From: Gracilimonas sp017641085
GTDB lineage: Bacteria; Bacteroidota; Rhodothermia; Balneolales; Balneolaceae
Reading direction: 5' to 3' (one strand)
Length of the DNA: 64,000 nucleotides
Assembly: GCF_046115515.1 (NCBI RefSeq)
Contig: NZ_CP175953.1
The notes beneath the pieces were generated by a model. It had not been told where the DNA came from, made no database searches, and worked only from the letters and a program-made list of their open reading frames with translations. The translations under genes and the position numbers were made by a program. Below, piece after piece: positions 47,636 to 57,290 of the stretch (within the stretch, counting starts at the first letter, position 1; each line of letters starts with the position of its first letter).

Positions 47636-50600
47636 TTAATTGCTGTCTTGCCGGGAAGGAGGCCGGCGATTGTCATTCGAAATGGTGTCGATCAGCTTGT
47701 TATAGGGATCGATACCAGCCGAGGAGGGTTCCTCATCTACCGTGATGGCCAGCTCATTCAGAATCTCGGTGAATTTATGCTTTTTGAAATAAAGCACTGT
47801 TTCATTACCGAGCGAATCGGTACCGAAAACCCCCACGTCCACCCAATCCTGGAGCGGAAGTGACTTAACCGGAAGCCGGCGATCTTCAATTTCGATGGCC
47901 AAGCTGTCTCCAGCTTCATCCTGGTAAATACGCTTACCGGTTTCACCCGTTCGGTATTTGGAAACCTGAAGCGTCAGGTTTACCTCATAGGTGCTGCTGT
48001 CCACTTCCGTGTAGGTGGCGTCTTCCACCCGGTTGTCATACAGTGTGATGGTTTCAAACATATCTTTGATGAGGTACTGAAGCGAGTCCGGTGTGGCTGC
48101 CTTCAGGTGCTCAAGCAATTCCAATGAGGTGGTGTATGGCGGCTCCTGAAAAGCGACCTCGTCAATATAATCGCTAAGAGCTGCATTCAGATTGTCTTCG
48201 CCGATATAATCACTGAGGGCATAGAATACCAACGATCCTTTGTTGTAGTGGATATACTGCTGGTTTTCATTATAAATCAGCGGCAGTTCTTTTTTGGATT
48301 CCAGCGTACGGCCGGTAAGGTAGCTGTCCAGGGCATCTTTCAGGAAAACCCGCATCTGATTTTCACCGTGTTCTTTTTCCAACACTTTAAGCGAGCTGTA
48401 TTCCAACAAACTTTCCGAAAGCATGGTAGCTCCCTGAACATTAGCTCCAATTACCTGGTGTGCCCACCACTGATGTGCCACTTCATGAGCCGTTATGCTG
48501 AACGGGTAATTCACGCCTTCTTCGCTGGTGGTATCCACTTCGGCAATAAAACCGATGGCCTCGGAATAAGGAATGGTATTGGCAAACGACTGTGCAAAAC
48601 TTCCCCCGGTTCTCGGAAACTCAATAATGCGTACCTGCTGATGCTGATACGGGCTGTACTCAGAAGTATAGTAGTCCAGCGATTTCTTCATGCCGTTCAT
48701 CATGTGGTCCAGGTTATAATCGTGGCCTTTGTGGTAGTAGATCTCAAGGGCAACATCATTCCAGGTGTCTTTTACCACCTCAAACTCCGCGGAAATAAAG
48801 GAATAAAAGTTGACCATGGTGCTGTCCATTTTGTAATGGAAATAGCGGCGGCCGTTTTCTTCCCATTCATCCTGAAGGTAACCCGGTGCAATGGCAATTT
48901 GCTCAGGAGAAGTACTGATGGTTGTTTCAAATTCAATCCAGTCGGCATCGCCGGAGATGTAGTTATTCATCCTGGCCGCACTGTCGGTAGGTGGAGCCAT
49001 GCGTTCTTTGGGTGGGAGCCCATATCGCTCGCGGGCATCCGATCCAGACAGCTCCATAGACTCCTGATAGCCCAATCTCGGGAAGATGGCATTGTTGATG
49101 AACGTACCATTATGACGAACCGGTGAATTATTACGCAGGATTTCATTCGGCTTGTTTGAAATGGCGAAGGAAAAGAGAAGAGTATCACCGGGCATCAGAG
49201 CATTTTCCAGTCGGTAGATGTCGTAATTCATGGAGTCATCTTCCAACACCAATTCATAAGGCTGGTTAAAGCTGAATGAACTGATGAAATTGTTATGGTC
49301 GATGTGGATGGAGTCGATGGCAACATCGGTCTTGTTCTTGAGGATGTACGTACCGGCCGCTTTAAAGTCCCGCGTTTCGGGTGCCAGGTCCAGATTAATG
49401 GTTGACGAAACGATACGAGGCTGGGGAATGCCTTTAAACTTCCCGTAATTTTTTTCCCATTGTGCAGCCCGTTGTTCTCTTTCTTTGGAAGAAAGCCGTT
49501 CGTATTTGATGTTATCCACGTAGTATATCCAGCTGCCGATGGAGAGGAAGCCAACCAGTGAAAGTGTAAATACAGCTTTAAGAGCAGGAGTAAATTCCCG
49601 TTTCGCATTTTGCAATCGCTCCTTAAGACTTCCCGGCAATCCGCGACGGAAGAGTATAATGGAGAGCACATAAAAGGCGATTCCCAGTAACAGCCAGTAC
49701 GCTTTGTACACATAATATTCGGCAAGGGATGAACCGTAGCCATTCATGTCGGAATACTGAGTGCCGGGGCCCTGATTATACTTAAAGATATCCTGTTCGA
49801 TACCAATTCCGTCCAAAAATGAAATCCCGATGGAGATTAACAGCAAGAGGATAAACCCAATGTAGTAGTTCTTAAAAAAGGAATGGAACAGGATGGCGAG
49901 CAATCCCCAGATTACTACGTGGACTAAGGAAATGGCATACAGATCAAACAGGTAGAGTCCGATTTCGAAGTTATAATAGTCGTTGAAAAGCTGAACACCG
50001 ATGCCGGCAATCATGATGATTGAAAGCAGAATAACCTGCATTTTGACCAGTGCTATAAACTTGGAAAGCAGGATCGTCCAGTTGGGGGTTGGGGTAACGT
50101 GTACCAGCTGATCGATGTTAGAAGTCCGGCTGCGGTGGATCAGCATCCCGGCATACAGGAAGGTCAGAATATTAATGAAGAGGTTGAAAAAGGTGCCGGG
50201 AAGCTGCAGCATCTGCCAGGTGACCGGCAGGGTGTCGGTTCCGAAAATTTCAGCCCCGAGCAGAATCACGCTTAATGAGATCAGCAATCCCACCAGGGAA
50301 ATAATAATGAACGCCCAGCCTTTTATGATGTATTTGAGGTCAATATCAGAAAGCGTCCACGCCAGCTTCAGGTTTTGGATCCATGAAAAATCAAAATCAA
50401 CTTTTGGGAGAGAGACCGTGAGGATACTGCCGAAGTTTTTCTTGGTAACCCGTTCGCTTTTCTTGCTTCTAAACAGGCTGAATGAAAATGCTTCCTGGCT
50501 AAAACTGAAAGACCGGTAAACCAGTCCAAAAATGGCTATTCCTAAACCGGACCAAAGCAGCCGGTTGTATAAAATAACTTCACCCCAGGGCAGTGGGTTT

Positions 50601-51301
50601 TGGTTGCGTTCGTAGATAGTCCAGTACTCAGTGTAATAGGCATTGGCCTGAAAGCCGTATGGATCGAGGAGGGCTGCCAGCATTTTGTTATCAAGATCCT
50701 GGGTAAGGTTACCGGCAAAAATCTGGATCAGGAAAAGCGCCAAAATGGTAATAAAGCCCACATTGATGTTGCGTGTAAAGGTGACAACAGCAAAAACGAT
50801 GGCCCCGAAGAAAATCAGGTTGGGGATGATGTAGTAGATAAAAGGCTGGGTATAATTGATCAGCTTAAAAGGCCCCAGCAGGTCGGGATTGGTTCCCGGG
50901 AAAATGCTTCCCAAAAATACACCAAAAGCAGCAGCAACCACTACCAGGGTGGCAATACAAATTCCGGCCAAAAATTTAGCCAACAGGTATTCCCATTTTG
51001 TAAACGGATAGGAATACAAAACAGAGTGCATCTCATGCTTATAGTCTTTATAAATGGTGCCGCCAATGATGGCCGGGAGCAGGAAGTACACAATAATTGC
51101 CATCTCATTCAGCAACCCGTTAATGGACGAAGCCGAGTTTACAATGGTGATGGAGTTGATGCTGACGGTGATGCTTTCAAACAAACCCGCAGCTGTTGCC
51201 ATGGTAAATAACGACAGCAAAAACAGAATGCCGGAGTACACATAAAAAGAAGGCTTTCGCAGCCAGTACCGCAGTTCAAAAGTGAAGATGTTATAGAACA
51301 T
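47636..51301 (-). CDS. ABC-2 permease fused to M1-family metallopeptidase
   Basis: In this 1,221-aa protein, residues about 1-590 contain some twelve membrane helices in two permease blocks (ELRYWLRKPSFYVYSGILF at the start, a second set from about 320). Residues about 620-1150 are a periplasmic M1 aminopeptidase-like domain with the zinc site HEVAHQWWAHQ followed by SESLLEY (third ligand Glu). All key residues are present. The paired ATPase gene lies 18 bases upstream. The exporter could process what it exports, or the peptidase could act on envelope peptides; substrate unknown. Length is typical for this known fusion type. Confidence 0.92.
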   Translation of the reverse strand: MFYNIFTFELRYWLRKPSFYVYSGILFLLSLFTMATAAGLFESITVSINSITIVNSASSINGLLNEMAIIVYFLLPAIIGGTIYKDYKHEMHSVLYSYPFTKWEYLLAKFLAGICIATLVVVAAAFGVFLGSIFPGTNPDLLGPFKLINYTQPFIYYIIPNLIFFGAIVFAVVTFTRNINVGFITILALFLIQIFAGNLTQDLDNKMLAALLDPYGFQANAYYTEYWTIYERNQNPLPWGEVILYNRLLWSGLGIAIFGLVYRSFSFSQEAFSFSLFRSKKSERVTKKNFGSILTVSLPKVDFDFSWIQNLKLAWTLSDIDLKYIIKGWAFIIISLVGLLISLSVILLGAEIFGTDTLPVTWQMLQLPGTFFNLFINILTFLYAGMLIHRSRTSNIDQLVHVTPTPNWTILLSKFIALVKMQVILLSIIMIAGIGVQLFNDYYNFEIGLYLFDLYAISLVHVVIWGLLAILFHSFFKNYYIGFILLLLISIGISFLDGIGIEQDIFKYNQGPGTQYSDMNGYGSSLAEYYVYKAYWLLLGIAFYVLSIILFRRGLPGSLKERLQNAKREFTPALKAVFTLSLVGFLSIGSWIYYVDNIKYERLSSKEREQRAAQWEKNYGKFKGIPQPRIVSSTINLDLAPETRDFKAAGTYILKNKTDVAIDSIHIDHNNFISSFSFNQPYELVLEDDSMNYDIYRLENALMPGDTLLFSFAISNKPNEILRNNSPVRHNGTFINNAIFPRLGYQESMELSGSDARERYGLPPKERMAPPTDSAARMNNYISGDADWIEFETTISTSPEQIAIAPGYLQDEWEENGRRYFHYKMDSTMVNFYSFISAEFEVVKDTWNDVALEIYYHKGHDYNLDHMMNGMKKSLDYYTSEYSPYQHQQVRIIEFPRTGGSFAQSFANTIPYSEAIGFIAEVDTTSEEGVNYPFSITAHEVAHQWWAHQVIGANVQGATMLSESLLEYSSLKVLEKEHGENQMRVFLKDALDSYLTGRTLESKKELPLIYNENQQYIHYNKGSLVFYALSDYIGEDNLNAALSDYIDEVAFQEPPYTTSLELLEHLKAATPDSLQYLIKDMFETITLYDNRVEDATYTEVDSSTYEVNLTLQVSKYRTGETGKRIYQDEAGDSLAIEIEDRRLPVKSLPLQDWVDVGVFGTDSLGNETVLYFKKHKFTEILNELAITVDEEPSSAGIDPYNKLIDTISNDNRRPPSRQDSN

Positions 51302-51319
51302 GATAAAAGGAATTTAGGC

Positions 51320-52210
51320 TTAAGCGGCTACGACTTCTTTTTCTTCCCGGAGTGTGACGAAATACACGTCTTCCAGCTCAGGGCTTTTGGCTTCAAAACT
51401 TTCATCAGGTTTCTGGGTATCGTGAACCCGGATGTTCAGCGTGTTATCCTGGTTGAAGCTGGATGAAATCACATTAAACTTAGCCTCATGTTCTTCGAGA
51501 GCATCGCGCTCGATATTCTTGGTCCACATTTGTCCTTCAAGGGCAGAAACGGCTTGCCCCGGGGTGTGGTGACTCAGAATCCTCCCGCCGTTCATGATCG
51601 ACATATCGGTACAAAGTTCTTTCACATCATCAACAATATGGGTAGAGAAAATCACGATGTGATTGGTGCCGATTTCACGAAGTACGTTCAGAAACCGGTG
51701 GCGTTCAGATGGATCGAGTCCGGCGGTAGGCTCATCCACAATAATGAGTTTGGGGTCGTTAAGCAGCAGCTGGGCAATTCCGAATCGCTGTTTCATCCCT
51801 CCGGAGTAACCGGCTACGCTTTTGCGCCTCACTTCCAGCAGGTTGGTGACCTCAAGTGCGGTATTCACCATTTGCGTACGTTGGTTCTTGTCAGCAATCC
51901 CTTTTAACCGGGCAAAGTAATGAAGCAGGTCTTCGGCCGACATCTTTGGATACACTCCAAAAGATTGGGGTAAATACCCGAGTACTTTCCGCAGGCTGTT
52001 TTTGTCGTTAAGGATATCAATGTCATCCAGGTAAGCGGTTCCGGTATCCGGTGCCTGAAGGGTGGCGATGGTTCGCATCAGGGTAGACTTACCGGCGCCA
52101 TTGGGCCCGAGCAGTCCAAACATCCCCGACTCAATTTCTATAGACACATCATCCAGTGCCTTAACCCCGTTTTTATATGTTTTTGAAATATTGGAAAGTG
52201 ATAGCTTCAT
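51320..52210 (-). CDS. ABC transporter ATP-binding protein
   Basis: This 296-aa protein has Walker A LLGPNGAGKSTLMR, the signature YSGGMKQRFGIAQ, Walker B LIIVDEPTAGLDP and the H-loop STHIVDD. It belongs to the ABC-2 (drug/Na export-like) class and powers the fused permease/peptidase encoded next. The C-terminal 70 residues form an accessory domain (EGQMWTKNIERDALEEHE) common in this class. The two genes form an operon. Confidence 0.95.
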   Translation of the reverse strand: MKLSLSNISKTYKNGVKALDDVSIEIESGMFGLLGPNGAGKSTLMRTIATLQAPDTGTAYLDDIDILNDKNSLRKVLGYLPQSFGVYPKMSAEDLLHYFARLKGIADKNQRTQMVNTALEVTNLLEVRRKSVAGYSGGMKQRFGIAQLLLNDPKLIIVDEPTAGLDPSERHRFLNVLREIGTNHIVIFSTHIVDDVKELCTDMSIMNGGRILSHHTPGQAVSALEGQMWTKNIERDALEEHEAKFNVISSSFNQDNTLNIRVHDTQKPDESFEAKSPELEDVYFVTLREEKEVVAA

Positions 52211-52292
52211 TTTTTGCCTGATTGAGTAAAAGTAACAGGTGAGAGTATAAGTAAATCAGGAAGGATTCTCCGAATAAATTTCGGTCAAAAAA

Positions 52293-52931
52293 TCAGGAAG
52301 CTTTTTCTTGCGGAATAATCAGGACGATAAATTTATCAAACCGGAACACTACCATATCACGGTCTATTCCAATCTGAAGGATTCTTTGATAGATCTCCTG
52401 TGCATCTTTGACTGTACGGTCACTTTGTTCGATGGTATCCAACTCTCCATCGGCGTCCATATCAAAGAAAAGCTCTTCATCGCCGGTGGTAAGGTTGGTA
52501 ATCTCAAATTTGTTGTACAGTAAGTCGGTGTAATACCCAAAGGTTTGAAGGGTGTACTTCAGGTTGTTTTCGGTATGAGTGAAGATACGTTTGTCTTTGC
52601 GTGCTTTAAACTTTTGCTGCTCTATGGCCACCTGAATTCCATACGTATAAATGGTATTGGCTTCTTCCAGAGAAATTTCCCCATACTGCACAAGGTCGAT
52701 GATGCCGTCCTGGTTGGTGTCCATAGACCGGAGTACGGATTTGTCATTCTCATACTGAATCAGGTAATTATAACCTTCACCTGAGGGAGCAGATATACTG
52801 ATAATATGGTAGGTGTTTTGGTTATACTCAAAAGAAAAATCAGTACGGGTTGGTAAATTTTTAGAGGATGAGCACCCCACAAATAAAAGCCCGGTAAAAA
52901 GAAGGAAAGATAATTTTGCTTTGAATTTCAT
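52293..52931 (-). CDS. Lipoprotein with EF-hand-like repeats
   Basis: In this 212-aa protein a lipobox (LLFVGC) lies near residue 20. Two short Asp-rich loops (DTNQDGIIDLVQ and DMDADGELDTIEQ) resemble EF-hand or dockerin calcium loops, each followed by a helix. The remaining sequence is beta-rich. No family is recognised with certainty. It stands alone, 83 bases from the ABC ATPase start and 119 bases from the next gene end. Confidence 0.65.
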   Translation of the reverse strand: MKFKAKLSFLLFTGLLFVGCSSSKNLPTRTDFSFEYNQNTYHIISISAPSGEGYNYLIQYENDKSVLRSMDTNQDGIIDLVQYGEISLEEANTIYTYGIQVAIEQQKFKARKDKRIFTHTENNLKYTLQTFGYYTDLLYNKFEITNLTTGDEELFFDMDADGELDTIEQSDRTVKDAQEIYQRILQIGIDRDMVVFRFDKFIVLIIPQEKAS

Positions 52932-52992
52932 AACACCCTCGGACTGTTAGGGGATGCTAAATAGTAACTAATTGGGGGGTTGATTCAAAGTT

Positions 52993-53025
52993 AAAAAGCC
53001 CGATTTAAATTATAAATCGGGCTTT
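52993..53025 (-). terminator. Terminator of the TolB-like gene
   Basis: A 13-bp stem AAAGCCCGATTTA (52995-53007) / TAAATCGGGCTTT (53013-53025) carries an A-tract on its left, giving a T-run on the minus strand. It follows the stop at 53050 by about 25 bases. Confidence 0.85.
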
Positions 53026-53049
53026 AGGATATCTGTTAAGAGTAATTTT

Positions 53050-54135
53050 CTAATCTACCCAGTCAGCCACAAAAACGTTGGTTGACCGGTCTCCGCCGTT
53101 ATTTCGGTTGGATGAAAACACGATCTTTTTACCATCCGGGGAAAACATGGGGAAGGAGTCAAAGGCGTCGTCAAAGGTGACTTGTTCAAGTCCGGTTCCA
53201 TCTACATTAATCATGAAAATGTTGAACGGAAAACCACGCTGGGATTGATGATTGGAAGAGAATAGAATTTTCTCGCCTGAAGGATGGAAATAGGGCGCCC
53301 AGTTGGCATTGCCAAGGTCGGTAATTTGTCGAAGGTCGGTTCCGTCCACATTCACTATAAAAAGCTCCATATTGGTCGGCTCAACGAGTCCATCTGCCAG
53401 CAGAGATTTGTATTTGGCAATCTCTTCCTCCGTCTCGGGTCGGGAAGCCCGGAAAATCAGTTGGCTGCCATCGGGCGAGAAAAAAGCCCCGCCGTCATAA
53501 CCAAGTTCATCCGTAATCTGAATTACATTTGAACCATCGGTATCCATTATGAATAACTCCAGATCACCGGTTCGGGTGGAAGTGAATACAATTTTGTCAC
53601 CTTTCGGAGAAACGGTGGGTTCGGCATCATAACCGGGTTCATCGGTAAGTTTGGCGATGATGTTTCCGTTCAGGTCGGCTTTGTAAATGTCGTAACTGTC
53701 GTAAATGGGCCAAACGTACGCACCGCCCGCTCCACGCTCAGGGGTAGCGGGACATTCCATTTGCTCAGCGTGAGTGGATGAGTACACAAAGGTAGAATCG
53801 CCGGGCAGAAAATAGGCACAGGTGGTTCGGCCATTTCCTGTACTGATCATAGGCGGTTCAAAGCCGGGCTCTTTTTCAGAAATATCCATGTAAAAGATCT
53901 GGTCGCATTCCACGCCCCACTCCGGATTGTTGGATTGAAAAATCAACTTATCGCTGTCGTAGCTCCAGTAAGCTTCGGCATTATCCCCACCAAAAGTTAA
54001 CTGTTGAACATTGCGAAGATGTACTTCCTGAGCATATTTCAGGGTGTCAGCTTCAGGGTTATATGGTTTTTTATCAGGGGTAGAAGTGCATGAGATAGCC
54101 GCAATAGCTACCACAAGAACAGGAATAAATTTCAT
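53050..54135 (-). CDS. TolB-like beta-propeller lipoprotein (PD40 repeats)
   Basis: In this 361-aa protein a lipobox ending in ISC lies near residue 16. Five or six PD40/WD40-like blades follow, with the recurring phrase FSPDGKKIVFSSNR (also SPKGDKIVFTSTRTGDLELFIMD and FSPDGSQLIFRASR), forming a beta-propeller. Such periplasmic propellers may bind proteins or sugars; TolB homology does not imply a Tol-Pal role here, as no tol genes are near. A clear terminator follows. Confidence 0.88.
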   Translation of the reverse strand: MKFIPVLVVAIAAISCTSTPDKKPYNPEADTLKYAQEVHLRNVQQLTFGGDNAEAYWSYDSDKLIFQSNNPEWGVECDQIFYMDISEKEPGFEPPMISTGNGRTTCAYFLPGDSTFVYSSTHAEQMECPATPERGAGGAYVWPIYDSYDIYKADLNGNIIAKLTDEPGYDAEPTVSPKGDKIVFTSTRTGDLELFIMDTDGSNVIQITDELGYDGGAFFSPDGSQLIFRASRPETEEEIAKYKSLLADGLVEPTNMELFIVNVDGTDLRQITDLGNANWAPYFHPSGEKILFSSNHQSQRGFPFNIFMINVDGTGLEQVTFDDAFDSFPMFSPDGKKIVFSSNRNNGGDRSTNVFVADWVD

Positions 54136-54265
54136 GAATAGTTGATTGAATTTTTTAAAAGCATGAAGAAGATAAGGAAAAAGCGAAACCGGCTCACAGA
54201 AATAATTCTGTAAGGTTTTGTGATGAATGGGCTCTTACTGTTATAAGGGAAACCAATAAATAGAA

Positions 54266-54799
54266 ATGGAATATTGGCAAAAACCACTTCGATTGGATGG
54301 CTGGGATTATAGAAATCCATGGTTTTATTTCGTGACCATCTGTACAAAAAACAGAGTCCATTATTTTGGCAGAATCAAGGATGGAAAGATGGGGTTATCA
54401 GAACAGGGATGTGCAGCATGGTATTTTTGGAATCAAATTCCCAACCACTTTAAGAATGTGAGATTAGATGCATTTGTGGTTATGCCGAATCATATCCATG
54501 GCATTATTCAGATATTACCTGATGAAAATGGTTTTAATCCTGTGGCATTATGCAATTGCATAATGCCACAGGAAAAGATCAGGGAATTTGGTAAGCCCAA
54601 AGCCGGATCTCTATCTGTTATTCTAAATAATTATAAAGGATCTGTTACCAGATGGTGTAACAGAAAAGGTTATGAATTCTGTTGGCAGTCCCGATTCCAT
54701 GATCATATCATCCGAAATTACAGATCACTGAACCGAATCCGGCAATACATCGAGTGTAACCCATTGAACTGGGAGAAAGATTCTAAGAATGTGCTATGA
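54266..54799 (+). CDS. REP-associated tyrosine transposase (RAYT, Y1/HUH)
   Basis: This 177-aa protein is an IS200-like Y1 transposase domain of the RAYT type: YFVTICTKNRVHYFG, the HUH motif in VVMPNHIHGIIQI, and the nucleophile Tyr in NNYKGSVTRWC; SRFHDHIIRNYRSLNRI RQYI and NPLNW close the family pattern. RAYTs mobilise or maintain REP-type repeats. In the variable loop a 36-bp perfect palindrome (54538-54573) is embedded in frame. The only plus-strand gene amid minus-strand neighbours; it ends 2 bases before the opposing gene stop. Confidence 0.9.
   Translation: MEYWQKPLRLDGWDYRNPWFYFVTICTKNRVHYFGRIKDGKMGLSEQGCAAWYFWNQIPNHFKNVRLDAFVVMPNHIHGIIQILPDENGFNPVALCNCIMPQEKIREFGKPKAGSLSVILNNYKGSVTRWCNRKGYEFCWQSRFHDHIIRNYRSLNRIRQYIECNPLNWEKDSKNVL
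54538..54573. repeat. 36-bp perfect palindrome inside the transposase gene
   Basis: The left half TCCTGTGGCATTATGCAA (54538-54555) is exactly complementary to the right half (54556-54573), with no loop. The reading frame stays open through it (residues PVALCNCIMPQ). It lies in the loop between the HUH motif and the nucleophile helix. Confidence 0.95.
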
Positions 54800-54800
54800 T

Positions 54801-57290
54801 TTACTTCCCGATTTGAAGCTGAAGGGTGGCATAGAATGTTCTTGGGGGAGATGGAATAATACCGGGGCCCGGATACCCGGTTGCGCGACGGGTGAAATAC
54901 CAGGAATCCAATACGTTATTTATTCCAGACTCTATAGTGAAGTTCTTGTACGTCCAGGACAGGGACAGATCCAAAACATCATAAGCCGGAATTGCTCCAC
55001 GGATACCACTTTGATTATCATTAAAGTTTTGCTCGGCATTAGAGGCATCGGTGTATTGCTCAGATACATAGGTGTACTGAATGGAACCCACCAGGTTTTG
55101 ATAGCCAAAGTTGAGTCCGGTTTTCATATTCAGCAGAGGCACAAATTCGACCTGATTACCTTCAACCCCGGGAATCTCTGAGTCGATATAATCTGATTTT
55201 GTGATGGCGGTATTGGCAAATACACTCAGTTTCACATCCCGATTTTTATTACCAAACAGGGGCATTAGATTCACTTCAATCAGGCTTTCCAGTCCGTACA
55301 TAAAGGCCTGCCCTATATTTCCACGATAGCGCACCACACGACCCGTTTCTTCTTTTTCTCCATCGGCATTGATTCGCGTTTCTGCCCGTAACACTTCCCC
55401 GATTCGGTTATCATAAAGCAAGCCAAAACCGCCGATGTCGTATGAAACACTCTCACCGATTCTGCCACGAATTCCAACATCCGAGGTAAACCCGCTTTCG
55501 TCAGTAATATCCGGGTCGACCTGAAAGGTGGGATTTACAATGCGAATATCATTAAAGGTTACAGAGCGATAGTTTTGGGAAAAGTTACCATAAAGTTCGG
55601 TTTCGCTATCAGGCAGATAACTGACGCCGGCACCCAGTAATACAAAATGCCGCTCAAACGTACGGTCATCTTCAAAAGTCTGATTTTGAATAGGATTTCC
55701 GGCCAGGTCAAAGTTCACTCTCTTAAATGTACCTTGGCTCTGCGTTCGGATGTATTCAAACCGGAACCCCGGCGTAATAGAAATGTTATCCTGCAGGTAA
55801 AAAATATTCTCTCCGAAAACAGCAAGGTTACGGTTCGGGAAGGTGAAGTCGGATTGATTCGGGTAATTCGGGAATTGCTCATCGGCCAGGGTGAAATCGG
55901 CTTTGCTGCTTGTAGTCCCGGGTCCCTGAACGGAGGTGTTTTTCGACTGATACCATTTACTTCCGATCAGAAACACGGCGTTTTTATTACCGATTCGGTA
56001 GCGGTTCAGAAAACGGACTTCGGTTCCCCAGTTGTTGAAATCGCCGAGGATGAGGTCGCGGGGAGCGTTAGGGTCATCCTGCTGAGAAACCCGATTGGTA
56101 CGAAATCCCACCGATTTTCGGGAAGCATCAAGTCCGTACACCAGAAAGCTGAGCTTGGTTTTATAGGAAAACTCGTGTTCAACATTCAGGGAGGCCAGCT
56201 TCCAGTCAACCTCAAACCAGTTACGGGTACGATTGCTGACTGTTGGGTCCCGGTAAAACTGGGCGTCAGTCAAACCGCCCGGCTGCTGGGCAAGGTAGTT
56301 CAGGTAGGTGAAGTCGAGAGCGATGTTGGTTTTCTCAGATATCTGAACATCAGAATAAAGGTATAAGTTATTGGACTCGAACCCGGAGTTTGGCCGAAAG
56401 CCATCCCCATTTTTGTAATTGTAATATCCGTAATATCCAACTTTGCCGGAGGTCCCGCTTACGCTGTTGAAGGAAGTAAATAAAGCATTGGAGCCGACCG
56501 ATTGCCTGGAAGTGACTTCAACGCGTTTGTCATCGGCAGGTTTCTTCATTTTGAAGTTCACCAGCCCTCCAAACTGAGTGCCGTATTGCAGGGAGGCAGC
56601 TCCGCGAATTACCTGGATTTCAGCCAAGCCCTCAGCCGGGGGTGTATAGTAACTTTCAGGATAACCAAGTACATCGGCACTGATATCATACCCATTCTGC
56701 CGGATGTTAAAATTGGATGAACGATTGGGATCGAGGCCCCGACCGCCGATATTCAGCTGAAGGCCGGCATCATTTGACTCAAAAATGTTGAGCCCGGATA
56801 TTTGTCCGTATATCTGCCGGGCGTTATTGGCTGAGGTATTCGCCACCATTTGGTCGAGAGAAATAACTTCGTTCTTCTTTCCCGCATAAATGGAAGTACC
56901 CTCAACTTCCCGGAGCCGTTTGATGGCAAAAACTTTATCTCGCTGATCTATAACAGCAATTTCGGACATTTCCTCCGAAAGCTTCTCAAGCTCAATGGTG
57001 ATGGCCGCATTGTTGGCATCAGGTACAAAAGTTCGATTGATAATCTTATACCCAAGTTTGAAGAAAAACAGGTTCAGGTTACCATAAGGCAAATCCTTGA
57101 TTTCGAAATAACCTTCTTCATTGGTCACATAAGATTTTCCGGCATCGTTATTGTAAATATCTACGCCTTCAATTGGTTCTCCGGTTTCTTTCTCTACAAC
57201 GTAGCCGGAAAAGTTTATCTGGGCTGCTGCTGGTAGAGCAAACAATACACATAAGGCAAAAAAACTAAAGGCCTTTAATTTCATCATCAA
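54801..57290 (-). CDS. TonB-dependent receptor (likely iron-related)
   Basis: In this 829-aa protein a signal peptide (about 1-24) precedes a CarboxypepD_reg-like domain (about 25-110, GYVVEKETGEPIEGVDIYN). A plug follows (about 145-260, GRGLDPNRSSNFNIRQNGYD, IQVIRGAASLQYGTQFGG) and then the barrel, ending in TLQLQIGK. The plug style resembles FecA/siderophore receptors. It overlaps the 3' end of the HTTM gene by 26 bases and is the last gene of an operon with DUF4856, imelysin and HTTM genes, a set associated with iron uptake. The ligand is not determined. Confidence 0.9.
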   Translation of the reverse strand: MMMKLKAFSFFALCVLFALPAAAQINFSGYVVEKETGEPIEGVDIYNNDAGKSYVTNEEGYFEIKDLPYGNLNLFFFKLGYKIINRTFVPDANNAAITIELEKLSEEMSEIAVIDQRDKVFAIKRLREVEGTSIYAGKKNEVISLDQMVANTSANNARQIYGQISGLNIFESNDAGLQLNIGGRGLDPNRSSNFNIRQNGYDISADVLGYPESYYTPPAEGLAEIQVIRGAASLQYGTQFGGLVNFKMKKPADDKRVEVTSRQSVGSNALFTSFNSVSGTSGKVGYYGYYNYKNGDGFRPNSGFESNNLYLYSDVQISEKTNIALDFTYLNYLAQQPGGLTDAQFYRDPTVSNRTRNWFEVDWKLASLNVEHEFSYKTKLSFLVYGLDASRKSVGFRTNRVSQQDDPNAPRDLILGDFNNWGTEVRFLNRYRIGNKNAVFLIGSKWYQSKNTSVQGPGTTSSKADFTLADEQFPNYPNQSDFTFPNRNLAVFGENIFYLQDNISITPGFRFEYIRTQSQGTFKRVNFDLAGNPIQNQTFEDDRTFERHFVLLGAGVSYLPDSETELYGNFSQNYRSVTFNDIRIVNPTFQVDPDITDESGFTSDVGIRGRIGESVSYDIGGFGLLYDNRIGEVLRAETRINADGEKEETGRVVRYRGNIGQAFMYGLESLIEVNLMPLFGNKNRDVKLSVFANTAITKSDYIDSEIPGVEGNQVEFVPLLNMKTGLNFGYQNLVGSIQYTYVSEQYTDASNAEQNFNDNQSGIRGAIPAYDVLDLSLSWTYKNFTIESGINNVLDSWYFTRRATGYPGPGIIPSPPRTFYATLQLQIGK

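Noticed and set aside
48248..49126. Plus-strand frame of 292 aa
   Set aside because: It is antisense to the intact M1 peptidase domain and shows no signal, motif or start context; a shadow of a GC-rich third-position pattern.
55647..56366. Plus-strand frame of 239 aa
   Set aside because: Antisense to the TonB receptor barrel; low-complexity composition and no start context.
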